A stretch of DNA of 8,363 bases from Hyphomicrobiales bacterium (GCA_027051995.1 JALUFY010000363.1:1-8363), one strand, 5' to 3'; positions 1 through 6,522 are shown, counted from the first letter of the stretch. Notes: a model not told the origin generated them from the letters alone. Numbers and translations: made by a program.

Positions 1-1776
1 GATGAGCTTCGCCTTGCCGTCAGGGTAGCGGAAGGTGGCGGGTTCTGTATAGAGCCGCACGCCGCCCCTGGGCGGCCTGCCGCCGCGCGCGCGCTGCTCG
101 ATCGTATAGGGCCACTGAATGCCCTTGTTCTGCTCGATGAGCGCATGATCCATGCCGGAACAGTCGGCCAGCCTGCCCTTCGAGAGTTGGCGCATTTCCT
201 CGAACACCTTGCCCGCCGTTTCGGGGAAGGTCAGCGGCATGTTGCGCTCACGATTGAAGCGCTCGGCCACCCGGTTGAAAATCCACAAGTCCGGCTTCGC
301 GTCGCCCGGCGGCGCGGCGACGGGCTTGATCCGGTTCACCCGCCGCTCGGTATTGGTCATCACGCCGTCCTTCTCCGCCCAGGTGGCTCCGGGCAGATAG
401 AGGTGGGCGTAATCCACCGATTCGGCATCCGCGTAGCAATCCTGCACGCAGCAGAACTCCAGCTGCTCCATGGCCCGGCGCACCTTCGCCGTGTTGGGCA
501 GGGAGGTGAGCGGATTGGTGGCGATGAGCCACAGGCCCTTGATCTCGCCCGCTTCCATGGCCTTGTAGATGTCCGTCTGCGTCAGCCCGCGCCTCGCGGG
601 GAGAAAATCCTCGTCAATGCCCCAGAATTCCGCCACCTCCCGCCTGTCCTCTTCGTTCTCCAGATAGCGGAAGTTGGGCAGGCCCGAACAGCTCGACCAT
701 TCGCGCGTGCCCATGGCGTTGCACTGGCCGGTGATGGACAGGGACGTGCCGCCTGGCTTTCCGATATTGCCGGTGATCAGCGCCAGATTGTTGATGCCCA
801 CCACGCCGTCGGAGCCGTGCGTGCTCTGGTTGATGCCCATCGTCCAGATCTGCATGGCCGCGCGTGCGCGGGCGAATGCCCGGGCCACCGAAACGATGGT
901 GTCCGGGTGTATGCCGGTGATCTGGCTGGCGCGATCCGGCGTCCATTTGGCCACTTCTTCTTTCAGCGCCTCCAGCCCGGAACAGTTCTGCGCGATGTAA
1001 TCCGCGTCCTCCAGCCCCTCGGCGAAGATGACGTGCATCATGGCGTTCATCAGCGGCACGTCCGTGCCGGGCTGGATCGGCAGATGCAACGAGGCGTTCT
1101 GCGCCAGCATGGTCACGCGCGGATCCACCACCACCAGCGGAAAGCCCCGGCGTTCCTGCGCCTCCTTCATGCGCCAGTAGATGATGGGGTGCTGCTCGGC
1201 CAGGTTGGAGCCCCAGGCGATGAGATAATCGGTGTGCGCGAAGTCCTCGTAGCAGCCGGGCGGGCCGTCGGAGCCGAAGCTGCGCTTGTAGCCCGATACG
1301 GCGGAGGCCATGCACAGGGTGGTATTGCCGTCATAGTTGTTGGTGCCGATGAGCCCGCGGGTGAGCTTGCCCAGCGTGTAGAACTCCTCCGTCAGCATCT
1401 GGCCGGTGGAGATGATGGCGAAGGAATCGGGGCCGTGTTTCCTCTGGATGCGGCGGATTTCCGAATGAAGGCGGTCCAGCGCCGGATCCCAGTCCGTTTC
1501 GCCCCAGGGCGCGCGGATGTGATCGCGCGTCATGGGGCGCTCGCCGCGCCCGGCGGAACGGAAAAGCTCGAACTCGAAAATGCCTTTCAGGCACAGCTTG
1601 CCCCGGTTGACATCCGCCTCCGCGTTGCCCCGGCAGGAAATGGCCCGGCCCGCCTCGTCCAGCCCCAGGTCGATGGAGCAGCCGGTGGAGCAGTAACCGC
1701 ATGTCACCGTCTCCCACCGCGCCACCGCCTTGGCGGGCAGCGTCACGGGATTCTTTTTCGTGCGTCCGAAGAGCAT
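1..1776 (-). CDS. nasA: Assimilatory nitrate reductase catalytic subunit, Mo-bis-MGD family (partial, C-terminus beyond window)
   Basis: This is the first 592 codons of a molybdopterin oxidoreductase that should reduce nitrate to nitrite in the cytoplasm. It is in frame to base 1 with no stop. The N-terminal [4Fe-4S] ligands are C26, C29, C33 and C62 (CGYCSTGC, then CLKG with K64, the usual electron-relay lysine). The motif TLCMASAV puts the likely Mo-ligand cysteine at C155. Later come WGSNLAEQHP, the MGINQSTHG stretch and TGQCNAMGTRE, all typical of the Nas/Nap-like branch. The visible part ends just as the C-terminal molybdopterin-dinucleotide-binding domain begins, so at least 100 residues are missing, and an extra C-terminal Fe-S domain cannot be excluded. 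There is no Tat signal, consistent with a cytoplasmic enzyme. The ATG at 1776 follows a GAGG about 11 bases upstream. It is third in the operon after nirB and nirD, which favours an assimilatory role over formate dehydrogenase or other relatives. Confidence 0.93.
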   Translation of the reverse strand, partial: MLFGRTKKNPVTLPAKAVARWETVTCGYCSTGCSIDLGLDEAGRAISCRGNAEADVNRGKLCLKGIFEFELFRSAGRGERPMTRDHIRAPWGETDWDPALDRLHSEIRRIQRKHGPDSFAIISTGQMLTEEFYTLGKLTRGLIGTNNYDGNTTLCMASAVSGYKRSFGSDGPPGCYEDFAHTDYLIAWGSNLAEQHPIIYWRMKEAQERRGFPLVVVDPRVTMLAQNASLHLPIQPGTDVPLMNAMMHVIFAEGLEDADYIAQNCSGLEALKEEVAKWTPDRASQITGIHPDTIVSVARAFARARAAMQIWTMGINQSTHGSDGVVGINNLALITGNIGKPGGTSLSITGQCNAMGTREWSSCSGLPNFRYLENEEDRREVAEFWGIDEDFLPARRGLTQTDIYKAMEAGEIKGLWLIATNPLTSLPNTAKVRRAMEQLEFCCVQDCYADAESVDYAHLYLPGATWAEKDGVMTNTERRVNRIKPVAAPPGDAKPDLWIFNRVAERFNRERNMPLTFPETAGKVFEEMRQLSKGRLADCSGMDHALIEQNKGIQWPYTIEQRARGGRPPRGGVRLYTEPATFRYPDGKAKLI

Positions 1777-1800
1777 GGTTCGCGCGTCCTCTTTGTCTCC

Positions 1801-1816
1801 GCCGGATTTTGCCGGC
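1801..1816 (-). other. Small hairpin in the nirD-nasA gap
   Basis: The 60-base gap between nirD and nasA holds a 5-bp GC stem (GCCGG/CCGGC) with a 6-base loop, CAAAAT in the minus-strand RNA. No T-run follows, so it is not a convincing terminator. The loop lacks the A1/G4 pattern expected of an ANTAR (NasT) target. It might affect mRNA processing or be chance in GC-rich DNA. Confidence 0.25.
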
Positions 1817-1836
1817 CAGCCGCCTTCCGTGAAGTG

Positions 1837-2145
1837 TTACGCCCGCAGCCAGACCTTGCCGTTCTCCACCTTCACCTCGAAGGTGCGCGTGGCGCCCTCG
1901 TCCGCGCCGGTGGCCGCGCCGGTGCGCAGATCGAGCACCCAGTTGTGCAGCGGGCAGGTGACGCGGCAGTCATGCACGATGCCCTCCGACAGCGGCCCGC
2001 CCTTGTGCGGGCAGCGGTTGTCCAGGGCGTAGAAATTGCCGTCTCCGGCGTGAAAGATGGCGATATCGCCATCCTTGCTCTTCACCACGCGCGCGCTCAG
2101 CGGCGGGATGGCCTCAACGGGGGCGATTTCTTTCCAGTTATTCAT
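1837..2145 (-). CDS. nirD: Nitrite reductase [NAD(P)H] small subunit, Rieske-type
   Basis: A 102-residue Rieske-domain protein, the partner of the NirB large subunit in reducing nitrite to ammonium in the cytoplasm. It keeps the full [2Fe-2S] ligand set: C45 and H47 in RCPHKGG, and C64 and H67 in CPLHNW. Some enteric NirD proteins have lost these ligands, so this copy is likely to carry a real cluster and take part in electron transfer. The length matches the family (about 100-110). I chose the ATG at 2145 (MNNWKEI) because the domain starts there and GGAG lies 11 bases upstream. An in-frame ATG at 2208 would overlap the end of nirB by 61 bases and add an arginine-rich tail unlike the family. 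The gene starts 2 bases after the nirB stop, so translation is probably coupled to nirB. Confidence 0.95.
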   Translation of the reverse strand: MNNWKEIAPVEAIPPLSARVVKSKDGDIAIFHAGDGNFYALDNRCPHKGGPLSEGIVHDCRVTCPLHNWVLDLRTGAATGADEGATRTFEVKVENGKVWLRA

Positions 2146-2147
2146 GG

Positions 2148-4583
2148 TCAGGCGATCTCCGCTACGGGTTGGAATTCTTCCTCGTGCTCTCCGGCCAGTC
2201 TGGCCCACGGATCCTTTTGCGCGAACTGCTGGGAGAAGAGGAAGCGCTCATGCAGAGCCTTGCGCCGGCGCTCGTCCTCCAGACGCTCCTTGACGAAAGC
2301 CAGGCCAACGCGCTCGATCCACGGCGCCGTGCGCTCGCCATAGCGGGCTTCTTCGCGGTAGAGCTGAATAAAGGCCCCGGCCCATTCCAGCACCTCGTCT
2401 TCCGTGGCCACCCTGGCGATCAGGTCGGTGACCCGCACCTTGATGCCGCCATTGCCGCCCACGTGCAGCTCGTAGCCGGAATCGACGCAGACGACGCCGA
2501 AGTCCTTGATGGTGGCCTCGGCGCAGTTGCGCGGGCAGCCGGAGACGCCGAACTTGAACTTGTGCGGCATCCACGAGCCCCAGGTCATCTTCTCCAGCTT
2601 CACTCCCAGACCGGTGGAATCCTGCGTGCCCATGCGGCACCAGTTGGCCCCAGCGCAGGTCTTCACCGTGCGCAGGGCCTTGCCGTAGGCGTGGCCGGAG
2701 ACCATGCCGGCGGCGTTGAGATCGCGCCACACGGCGGGCAGGTCTTCCTTCTTCACGCCGAACAGGTCGATGCGCTGGCCGCCGGTGACCTTCATCTCCG
2801 GAATATCGTATTTCTCCACCACATCGGCGATGGCGCGCAGCTCTTTTGGCGTCGTCAGGCCGCCCCACATGCGCGGCACGACGGAATAGGTGCCGTCCTT
2901 CTGGATGTTGCCATGCAGGCGCTCGTTGACGAAGCGCGAGGCCCGCGCGTCCTCGTATTCTCCCGGCCAGGCGCAGAGCAGATAATAGTTGAGCGCCGGG
3001 CGGCAGACGGCGCAGCCATCCGGATTGCGCCATTCGAGAAAATGCATGACGTCCGGGATGGACTTCAGGCCGTTTTCGCGGATGGCCTTGCGCACCTGAT
3101 CATGGGTGTAGTCGGTGCAGCCGCACAGGGGCTTTTCCGAGGGCGCGGCGGAATAGTCGCCGCCCAGGGTGGAAGCGAGAATCTGCTCCACAAGACCGGT
3201 GCACGAGCCGCACGACGCCGAGGCCTTGGTCACCGCGCGCACGTCCTCCAGGGTGAAAAGCCCCTGTTCGGTGATGGCGCGCACGATCTCGCCCTTGGTG
3301 ACGCCGTTGCAGCCGCAGATCTCGAAATCGTCCGGCATGTCCGCGGCGCTGTCTCCACCGTGGCCGGAATCGCCCAGATGCGCCTGCCCGAGAATGAGCC
3401 GGTTGCGGATTTCCGAAACATCCGCTCCCTCGCGGATGAGCTGGAAATACCACGAGCCGTCCACCGTGTCGCCATAGAGCACCGCGCCGGCCAGGCGATT
3501 GTCCTGAATCACCAGCTTCTTGTAGACGCCGCCCTTGTCGTCGCGCATGACGATTTCTTCCGCGCCGGGGCGGCCCAGGAAGTCGCCGGCCGAGAACAGA
3601 TCAATGCCGGTCACCTTCAGCTTGGTGGAGGTCACCGAGCCTTCGTAGCTCATCCAGCCGCGCCCGCCCAGATGATTGGCCAGCACGCGGGCCTGCTCAT
3701 ACAGCGGCGCGACAAGGCCGTAGCAGACGCCGCGATGCTGCACGCATTCGCCCACCGCGTAGATGCGCGGGTCATAGGTCATCATGTAGTCATTGACGAT
3801 GATGCCGCGCTCGCAGTGAATGCCCGCCTCGCGCGCCAGGGCGGTGTTGGGCTGGATGCCCGCCGCCATGACCACCAGATCCGCGGGGATTTCCTCCCCG
3901 TCCTTCGTGCGCAGGGCCTTCACCCGGCCTTCGCCGTCATCCACGAGCTCCGTGGTTTCCGCGGGCATGAGGAATTTCATGCCGCGCTCTTCCAGAGAAG
4001 CGCGCAGCATGGCCCCGGCGGTCTTGTCGAGCTGGCGCTCCATGAGCGTGTCCATCAGATGCACGACGGTCACGTCCATGCCGTTCTTCATCAGGCCGTT
4101 GGCCGCTTCCAGCCCCAGCAGGCCGCCGCCGATGACCACGGCGTGGCGATACTCCCGGGCGGCCTTCAGCATGGCCTCGACATCGGCGATGTCGCGAAAG
4201 CCGATGACGCCCTCCAGATCATGCCCCGGCACCGGCAGGATGAAGGGCCTGGAGCCGGTGGCGATGATCAGCCGGTCATAGGGCGCGGCGCGGCCATCGG
4301 CCAGCTCCACCTTGCGCCCGGCGCGGTCGATGCGCGCCGCCGCCACGCCGGAAATCAGCTCGATGCCGTTCTCCTCATACCATCCGGGCGGATTGAGCAT
4401 GATGTCGTCAATGGTGTTTTCCCCCGCCAGCACGGGCGAGAGCAGAATGCGGTTGTAGTTGCCATGGGGCTCGTCGCCGATGATGGTGATGGCGAACTTC
4501 TCCGGATTGATCCTGAGAAGCTCCTCCACGGCGCGCACTCCGGCCATGCCGTTGCCGATGACTGCCAGTCTTTCCTTGCTCAT
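2148..4583 (-). CDS. nirB: Nitrite reductase [NAD(P)H] large subunit
   Basis: An 811-residue cytoplasmic siroheme nitrite reductase that makes ammonium from nitrite with NAD(P)H. Domains in order: FAD-binding (GNGMAG at 10-15) and NAD-binding (GGGLLG at 152-157) folds of a pyridine-nucleotide oxidoreductase, with YAVGEC at 275-280. Next come two BFD-like [2Fe-2S] domains (C423, C425, C458, C461 and C487, C489, C524, C527). Then come the nitrite/sulfite reductase half-domains, with KVTGGQRIDLFG at 598-609 and siroheme/[4Fe-4S] ligands C643, C649, C683 and C687 (SGCPRNCAEA). All key cysteines are present and there is no frameshift. The length is close to the usual 800-850. The ATG at 4583 is preceded by GGAGA six bases upstream and lies just downstream of the predicted sigma-54 start site. 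An upstream in-frame ATG at 4658 lies before that start site and is unlikely. First gene of nirB-nirD-nasA. Confidence 0.97.
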   Translation of the reverse strand: MSKERLAVIGNGMAGVRAVEELLRINPEKFAITIIGDEPHGNYNRILLSPVLAGENTIDDIMLNPPGWYEENGIELISGVAAARIDRAGRKVELADGRAAPYDRLIIATGSRPFILPVPGHDLEGVIGFRDIADVEAMLKAAREYRHAVVIGGGLLGLEAANGLMKNGMDVTVVHLMDTLMERQLDKTAGAMLRASLEERGMKFLMPAETTELVDDGEGRVKALRTKDGEEIPADLVVMAAGIQPNTALAREAGIHCERGIIVNDYMMTYDPRIYAVGECVQHRGVCYGLVAPLYEQARVLANHLGGRGWMSYEGSVTSTKLKVTGIDLFSAGDFLGRPGAEEIVMRDDKGGVYKKLVIQDNRLAGAVLYGDTVDGSWYFQLIREGADVSEIRNRLILGQAHLGDSGHGGDSAADMPDDFEICGCNGVTKGEIVRAITEQGLFTLEDVRAVTKASASCGSCTGLVEQILASTLGGDYSAAPSEKPLCGCTDYTHDQVRKAIRENGLKSIPDVMHFLEWRNPDGCAVCRPALNYYLLCAWPGEYEDARASRFVNERLHGNIQKDGTYSVVPRMWGGLTTPKELRAIADVVEKYDIPEMKVTGGQRIDLFGVKKEDLPAVWRDLNAAGMVSGHAYGKALRTVKTCAGANWCRMGTQDSTGLGVKLEKMTWGSWMPHKFKFGVSGCPRNCAEATIKDFGVVCVDSGYELHVGGNGGIKVRVTDLIARVATEDEVLEWAGAFIQLYREEARYGERTAPWIERVGLAFVKERLEDERRRKALHERFLFSQQFAQKDPWARLAGEHEEEFQPVAEIA

Positions 4584-4588
4584 TGGAT

Positions 4589-4594
4589 TCTCCG
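4589..4594 (-). promoter_or_regulatory. Ribosome binding site deciding the nirB start
   Basis: The minus strand reads CGGAGA, with six bases between GGAG and the ATG at 4583. It sits inside the short leader expected from the sigma-54 promoter and supports MSKERLAV as the true N-terminus of NirB. Confidence 0.7.
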
Positions 4595-4622
4595 AAAGGA
4601 TTGCTTTTGCCCGCCGGAGGAA

Positions 4623-4639
4623 GGCAAGGGACGTGCCAG
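4623..4639 (-). promoter_or_regulatory. Sigma-54 (-24/-12) promoter for nirB-nirD-nasA
   Basis: The minus strand reads CTGGCACGTCCCTTGCC, matching the RpoN consensus TGGCACG-N4-TTGC. The GG and GC doublets are separated by the required 10 bases. Transcription is predicted to start near 4612, giving a leader of about 29 bases that holds the nirB ribosome site. So short a leader leaves no room for a NasT/NasR-type antitermination element. The match is exact at the invariant bases, so I am confident. The activator itself is not encoded in the window. Confidence 0.88.
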
Positions 4640-4666
4640 AACCGGGAATGGTTCGCAAAAAAGTTA

Positions 4667-4679
4667 TAACGCATTGATA
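4667..4679 (-). promoter_or_regulatory. IHF binding site, nirB side
   Basis: The minus strand reads TATCAATGCGTTA, a full match to the IHF consensus WATCAA-N4-TTR. Its centre lies about 61 bases upstream of the predicted nirB start, between the sigma-54 promoter and the candidate activator dyads. That is where IHF usually bends DNA to bring an enhancer-bound activator to the polymerase. It overlaps an 8-base palindrome, GTTATAAC (4663-4670). Confidence 0.65.
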
Positions 4680-4702
4680 TACAAGAATATTTCCACATCC
4701 CT

Positions 4703-4722
4703 GCGGATTTGGCGCAATCCGC
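4703..4722. promoter_or_regulatory. Candidate activator site: GCGGATT-N6-AATCCGC dyad
   Basis: A perfect inverted repeat with 7-bp arms and a 6-base spacer. A second, overlapping register pairs CTGCG (4701-4705) with CGCAG (4722-4726). Its centre is about 100 bases upstream of the nirB start and 190 upstream of the narK start, a normal enhancer distance for a sigma-54 activator. It does not match the classical NtrC box TGCACC-N5-GGTGCA, so the protein that binds it, if any, is unknown. Confidence 0.45.
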
Positions 4723-4725
4723 GCA

Positions 4726-4742
4726 GCCCCCGGAACGGGGGC
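4726..4742. promoter_or_regulatory. GC-only dyad GCCCCCG-GAA-CGGGGGC
   Basis: A perfect inverted repeat with 7-bp arms around a GAA centre, starting 4 bases after the dyad at 4703-4722. As RNA it could fold into a very stable hairpin, but no T-run follows on either strand and it lies upstream of both predicted start sites. An operator or activator site is therefore more likely than a terminator. Function unknown. Confidence 0.4.
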
Positions 4743-4769
4743 GAAAAATCAGGCATCAGAGGCATTGAT

Positions 4770-4814
4770 TGCATAATTATCTGGCATATTTATTTTATGT
4801 ATAAATATTATGCA
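4770..4814. repeat. AT-rich stretch with inverted repeat TGCATAAT / ATTATGCA
   Basis: Perfect 8-bp arms at 4770-4777 and 4807-4814 flank a 29-base AT-rich spacer. The surrounding stretch, roughly 4764-4835, is strikingly AT-rich against its GC-rich neighbours. Arm centres are 37 bases apart, so this is not a compact operator. It may be paired half-sites, an intrinsically bent or easily melted segment, or chance in low-complexity DNA. Confidence 0.35.
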
Positions 4815-4821
4815 TTTCATC

Positions 4822-4834
4822 TAATCCATTGATA
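4822..4834 (-). promoter_or_regulatory. IHF binding site, narK side
   Basis: The minus strand reads TATCAATGGATTA, a full match to WATCAA-N4-TTR. It is centred about 74 bases upstream of the predicted narK start, between the narK sigma-54 promoter and the central dyads. It shares CATTGATAT on the plus strand with the nirB-side site; a third CATTGAT at 4763-4769 lacks the rest of the consensus. Confidence 0.65.
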
Positions 4835-4874
4835 TTACTCGCCATTTTTTTCGCCTCTCCGCAGTGCGGAAAAA

Positions 4875-4891
4875 CTGGCACGGCCCTTGCC
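4875..4891 (+). promoter_or_regulatory. Sigma-54 (-24/-12) promoter for narK (and downstream kinase gene)
   Basis: CTGGCACGGCCCTTGCC is a full match to the RpoN consensus, with GG at 4877-4878 and GC at 4889-4890, 10 bases apart. The predicted start is near 4902, giving a leader of about 63 bases before the narK ATG. The element matches the divergent nirB promoter at 16 of 17 positions, so the two units are probably switched on by the same nitrogen signal. Confidence 0.88.
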
Positions 4892-4909
4892 ATGATCCCG
4901 CCGTGCAAG

Positions 4910-4926
4910 GCGGCCCGCGCGGCCGC
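4910..4926 (+). other. GC hairpin in the narK leader
   Basis: GCGGCC, a CGCGC loop, then GGCCGC form a perfect 6-bp stem near the 5' end of the predicted narK mRNA, with no T-run after it. It could protect the 5' end or influence translation. The loop has five bases and no partner hairpin is visible, so it does not look like a two-hairpin ANTAR target. Confidence 0.3.
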
Positions 4927-4964
4927 TCCCATCAAGCCAACCCGTGGCGAAAAAGGCAAGACCC

Positions 4965-6446
4965 ATGAGCAAGGAACAATCATCGCGGCTGAACCTGCTG
5001 GCCCTCTCCCGGCCGGACATCCGCATTCTGCATTTCACCTGGATCGCGTTCTTCATCAGCTTCTATGTCTGGTTCAATCACGCGCCGCTGCTGAAAATGA
5101 TGCAACAGAGCATCGGCCTGACGAAACAGGAGCTGAAAACCCTGCTCATCCTCAACGTGGCGCTGACCATCCCGGCGCGCATCGTCATCGGCATGCTGGT
5201 GGACAAGTTCGGGCCAAGGCAGGTCTATTCCCTGCTGCTGATGGCCGGCGGGGCCGTCTCCATCGCCTTCGCCTTCGCGCAAAGCTTCATCCAGCTGGCG
5301 CTCCTGCGCTTTCTGCTCGGCTTCATCGGCGCGGGCTTCGTCATCGGCATCCGCATGATCTCCGAATGGTTCCCGGCGAAGACGGTGGGCCTGGCGGAAG
5401 GCATCTATGGCGGCTGGGGCAACTTCGGCTCGGCGGCGGCGGCCATGACGCTGCCCTCCATCGCCCTGTTCTTCGGCGGCGCGGACGGCTGGCGCTGGGC
5501 CATCGCCATATCCGGCGTCATCGCCATCCTCTATGGCGGGCTCTATTTCTTCCTCGTCTCCAACACGCCGAAGGGCTCCACCTACTTCAAGCCGAAGAAG
5601 ACCGGCGCGCTGGAGGTGACCTCGCCGCGCGATGTCTGGCTGCTGCTGGTGATGAAGGCGCCGCTGGTGCTGGCCCTTGGCGTGCTGGCCTGGAAGCTGG
5701 GGCCGCACAACCTGAACATCCTGCCCGGCTGGGCCGAATGGGCCATCTACGGGCTGCTCATCGCCCTGTATCTGTGGCAGGCCTGGCACATATGGGAGAT
5801 CAACAGGCATGTCTTCCGCGAGGAGACGCCGGAGATCCACCGCTACGACTACCGCCAGGTGGCGGCGCTGGACATCGCCTATTTCGCCACCTTCGGCTCG
5901 GAACTGGCGGTGGTTTCCATGCTGCCGCTGTTCTTCGCCAACACCTATGATCTCTCGCCGGTGACGGCGGGCCTTCTGGCCTCCGGCTTCGCCTTCATGA
6001 ACCTGGCGGCGCGCCCGGCCGGCGGGCTGCTTTCCGACCGCTTCGGGCGGCGCGGCACCCTGATAATCCTGCTCGGCGGCCTCTCCCTTGGCTATTTCGG
6101 CATGTCCTTCATCACCTCGTCATTGTGGCTGCCGCTGGCCGTGGCGCTGACCATGCTGTGCTCCTTCTTCGTGCAGTCCGGCGAGGGCGCGGTCTTCGCC
6201 ATGGTGCCGCTCATCAAGCGCCGCCTGACCGGCCAGATCGCCGGCCAGGTGGGAGCCTATGGCAATGTCGGGGCGGTCACCTTCCTCACCGTGCTGTCCT
6301 TCGTCTCGCCGCAGGCCTTCTTCATGGTCATCGGCGCCGCCGGGCTCATCGCCCTGCTGGCCACCTGGGCCTTCCTGAAGGAGCCCGAGGGCCACATGGC
6401 CGAGGTGCTGCCCGACGGCACCGTGGAGCTCATCAACGTGAAGTGA
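4965..6446 (+). CDS. narK: NarK-type nitrate/nitrite transporter (major facilitator superfamily)
   Basis: A 493-residue inner-membrane transporter expected to import nitrate, and possibly move nitrite, for the divergent reductase operon. Both nitrate-signature stretches of the family are visible: GGWGNFG at 149-155 and [10 protein letters not shown] at 427-436. The substrate-binding arginines also have counterparts, R72 ([15 protein letters not shown]) and R350 ([16 protein letters not shown]). It is longer than the 463-residue E. coli NarK. Between the two six-helix halves are two extra hydrophobic segments, about 225-245 and 257-277, so 14 membrane spans are likely rather than 12. The ATG at 4965 is preceded by AAGG eight bases upstream; a GTG at 4944 in the same frame has no better site. 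It is the first gene after its sigma-54 promoter. The direction and ion coupling of transport cannot be read from sequence. Confidence 0.94.
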   Translation: MSKEQSSRLNLLALSRPDIRILHFTWIAFFISFYVWFNHAPLLKMMQQSIGLTKQELKTLLILNVALTIPARIVIGMLVDKFGPRQVYSLLLMAGGAVSIAFAFAQSFIQLALLRFLLGFIGAGFVIGIRMISEWFPAKTVGLAEGIYGGWGNFGSAAAAMTLPSIALFFGGADGWRWAIAISGVIAILYGGLYFFLVSNTPKGSTYFKPKKTGALEVTSPRDVWLLLVMKAPLVLALGVLAWKLGPHNLNILPGWAEWAIYGLLIALYLWQAWHIWEINRHVFREETPEIHRYDYRQVAALDIAYFATFGSELAVVSMLPLFFANTYDLSPVTAGLLASGFAFMNLAARPAGGLLSDRFGRRGTLIILLGGLSLGYFGMSFITSSLWLPLAVALTMLCSFFVQSGEGAVFAMVPLIKRRLTGQIAGQVGAYGNVGAVTFLTVLSFVSPQAFFMVIGAAGLIALLATWAFLKEPEGHMAEVLPDGTVELINVK

Positions 6447-6449
6447 CCC

Positions 6450-6462
6450 TTGCGCAGCGCAA
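6450..6462. repeat. Palindrome TTGCGC-A-GCGCAA after narK
   Basis: A 13-base perfect dyad starting 3 bases after the narK stop. The single-base centre cannot form a tight hairpin loop, so a protein site or chance is more likely than an RNA structure. No promoter is evident next to it. Confidence 0.25.
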
Positions 6463-6465
6463 CCG

Positions 6466-6492
6466 GAGGCGGGATCATGCATCCCGCCTTTT
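6466..6492 (+). terminator. Intrinsic-terminator-like hairpin between narK and the phosphatase-kinase gene
   Basis: GGCGGGAT (6468-6475), a 5-base CATGC loop and ATCCCGCC (6481-6488) make a perfect 8-bp GC-rich stem, extendable by one A-T and one G-U pair. It is followed directly by TTTT and then CCCC. The T-run is short, so termination is probably partial. That would let some transcripts read into the downstream gene while lowering its level relative to narK. Confidence 0.6.
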
Positions 6493-6522
6493 CCCCTGCC
6501 GGATCAACAGCGAACGCCAGCC

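Noticed and set aside
145..2343. Long open frame on the plus strand opposite nasA and nirD
   Set aside because: It mirrors the GC-rich codon use of the real minus-strand genes, is rich in Arg/His/Ala/Gly, has no recognisable domain, and runs across three gene boundaries. The minus frames show intact Fe-S and Rieske motifs.
4581..4658. Longer nirB start at the in-frame ATG at 4658
   Set aside because: The extra 25 residues do not fit the family, which begins close to the FAD-binding motif. The ATG lies upstream of the predicted sigma-54 start site, and the ATG at 4583 has a strong ribosome site.
4726..4742. GC hairpin as an intrinsic terminator
   Set aside because: No T-run follows on either strand, and it lies upstream of both predicted transcription starts.
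2169..4832. Long open frame (887 residues) on the plus strand opposite nirB
   Set aside because: Composition artefact of antisense GC-rich DNA. It has no domain or ribosome site, extends through the control region, and lies opposite a complete NirB with all ligands.
4640..4875. Classical NtrC box (TGCACC-N5-GGTGCA) or FNR box (TTGAT-N4-ATCAA) in the control region
   Set aside because: No good match on reading both strands. TTGAT occurs three times but without the ATCAA partner at the right spacing; two copies fit IHF instead.
4892..4980. ATG at 4892 as a possible leader peptide or longer start for narK
   Set aside because: It overlaps the end of the -12 element and precedes the predicted transcription start near 4902, so it should not be in the mRNA. 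It is also in another frame from narK.
4795..4983. Small minus-strand open frame of 62 residues in the control region
   Set aside because: It covers the narK sigma-54 promoter and leader, has no ribosome site and resembles no known small protein.
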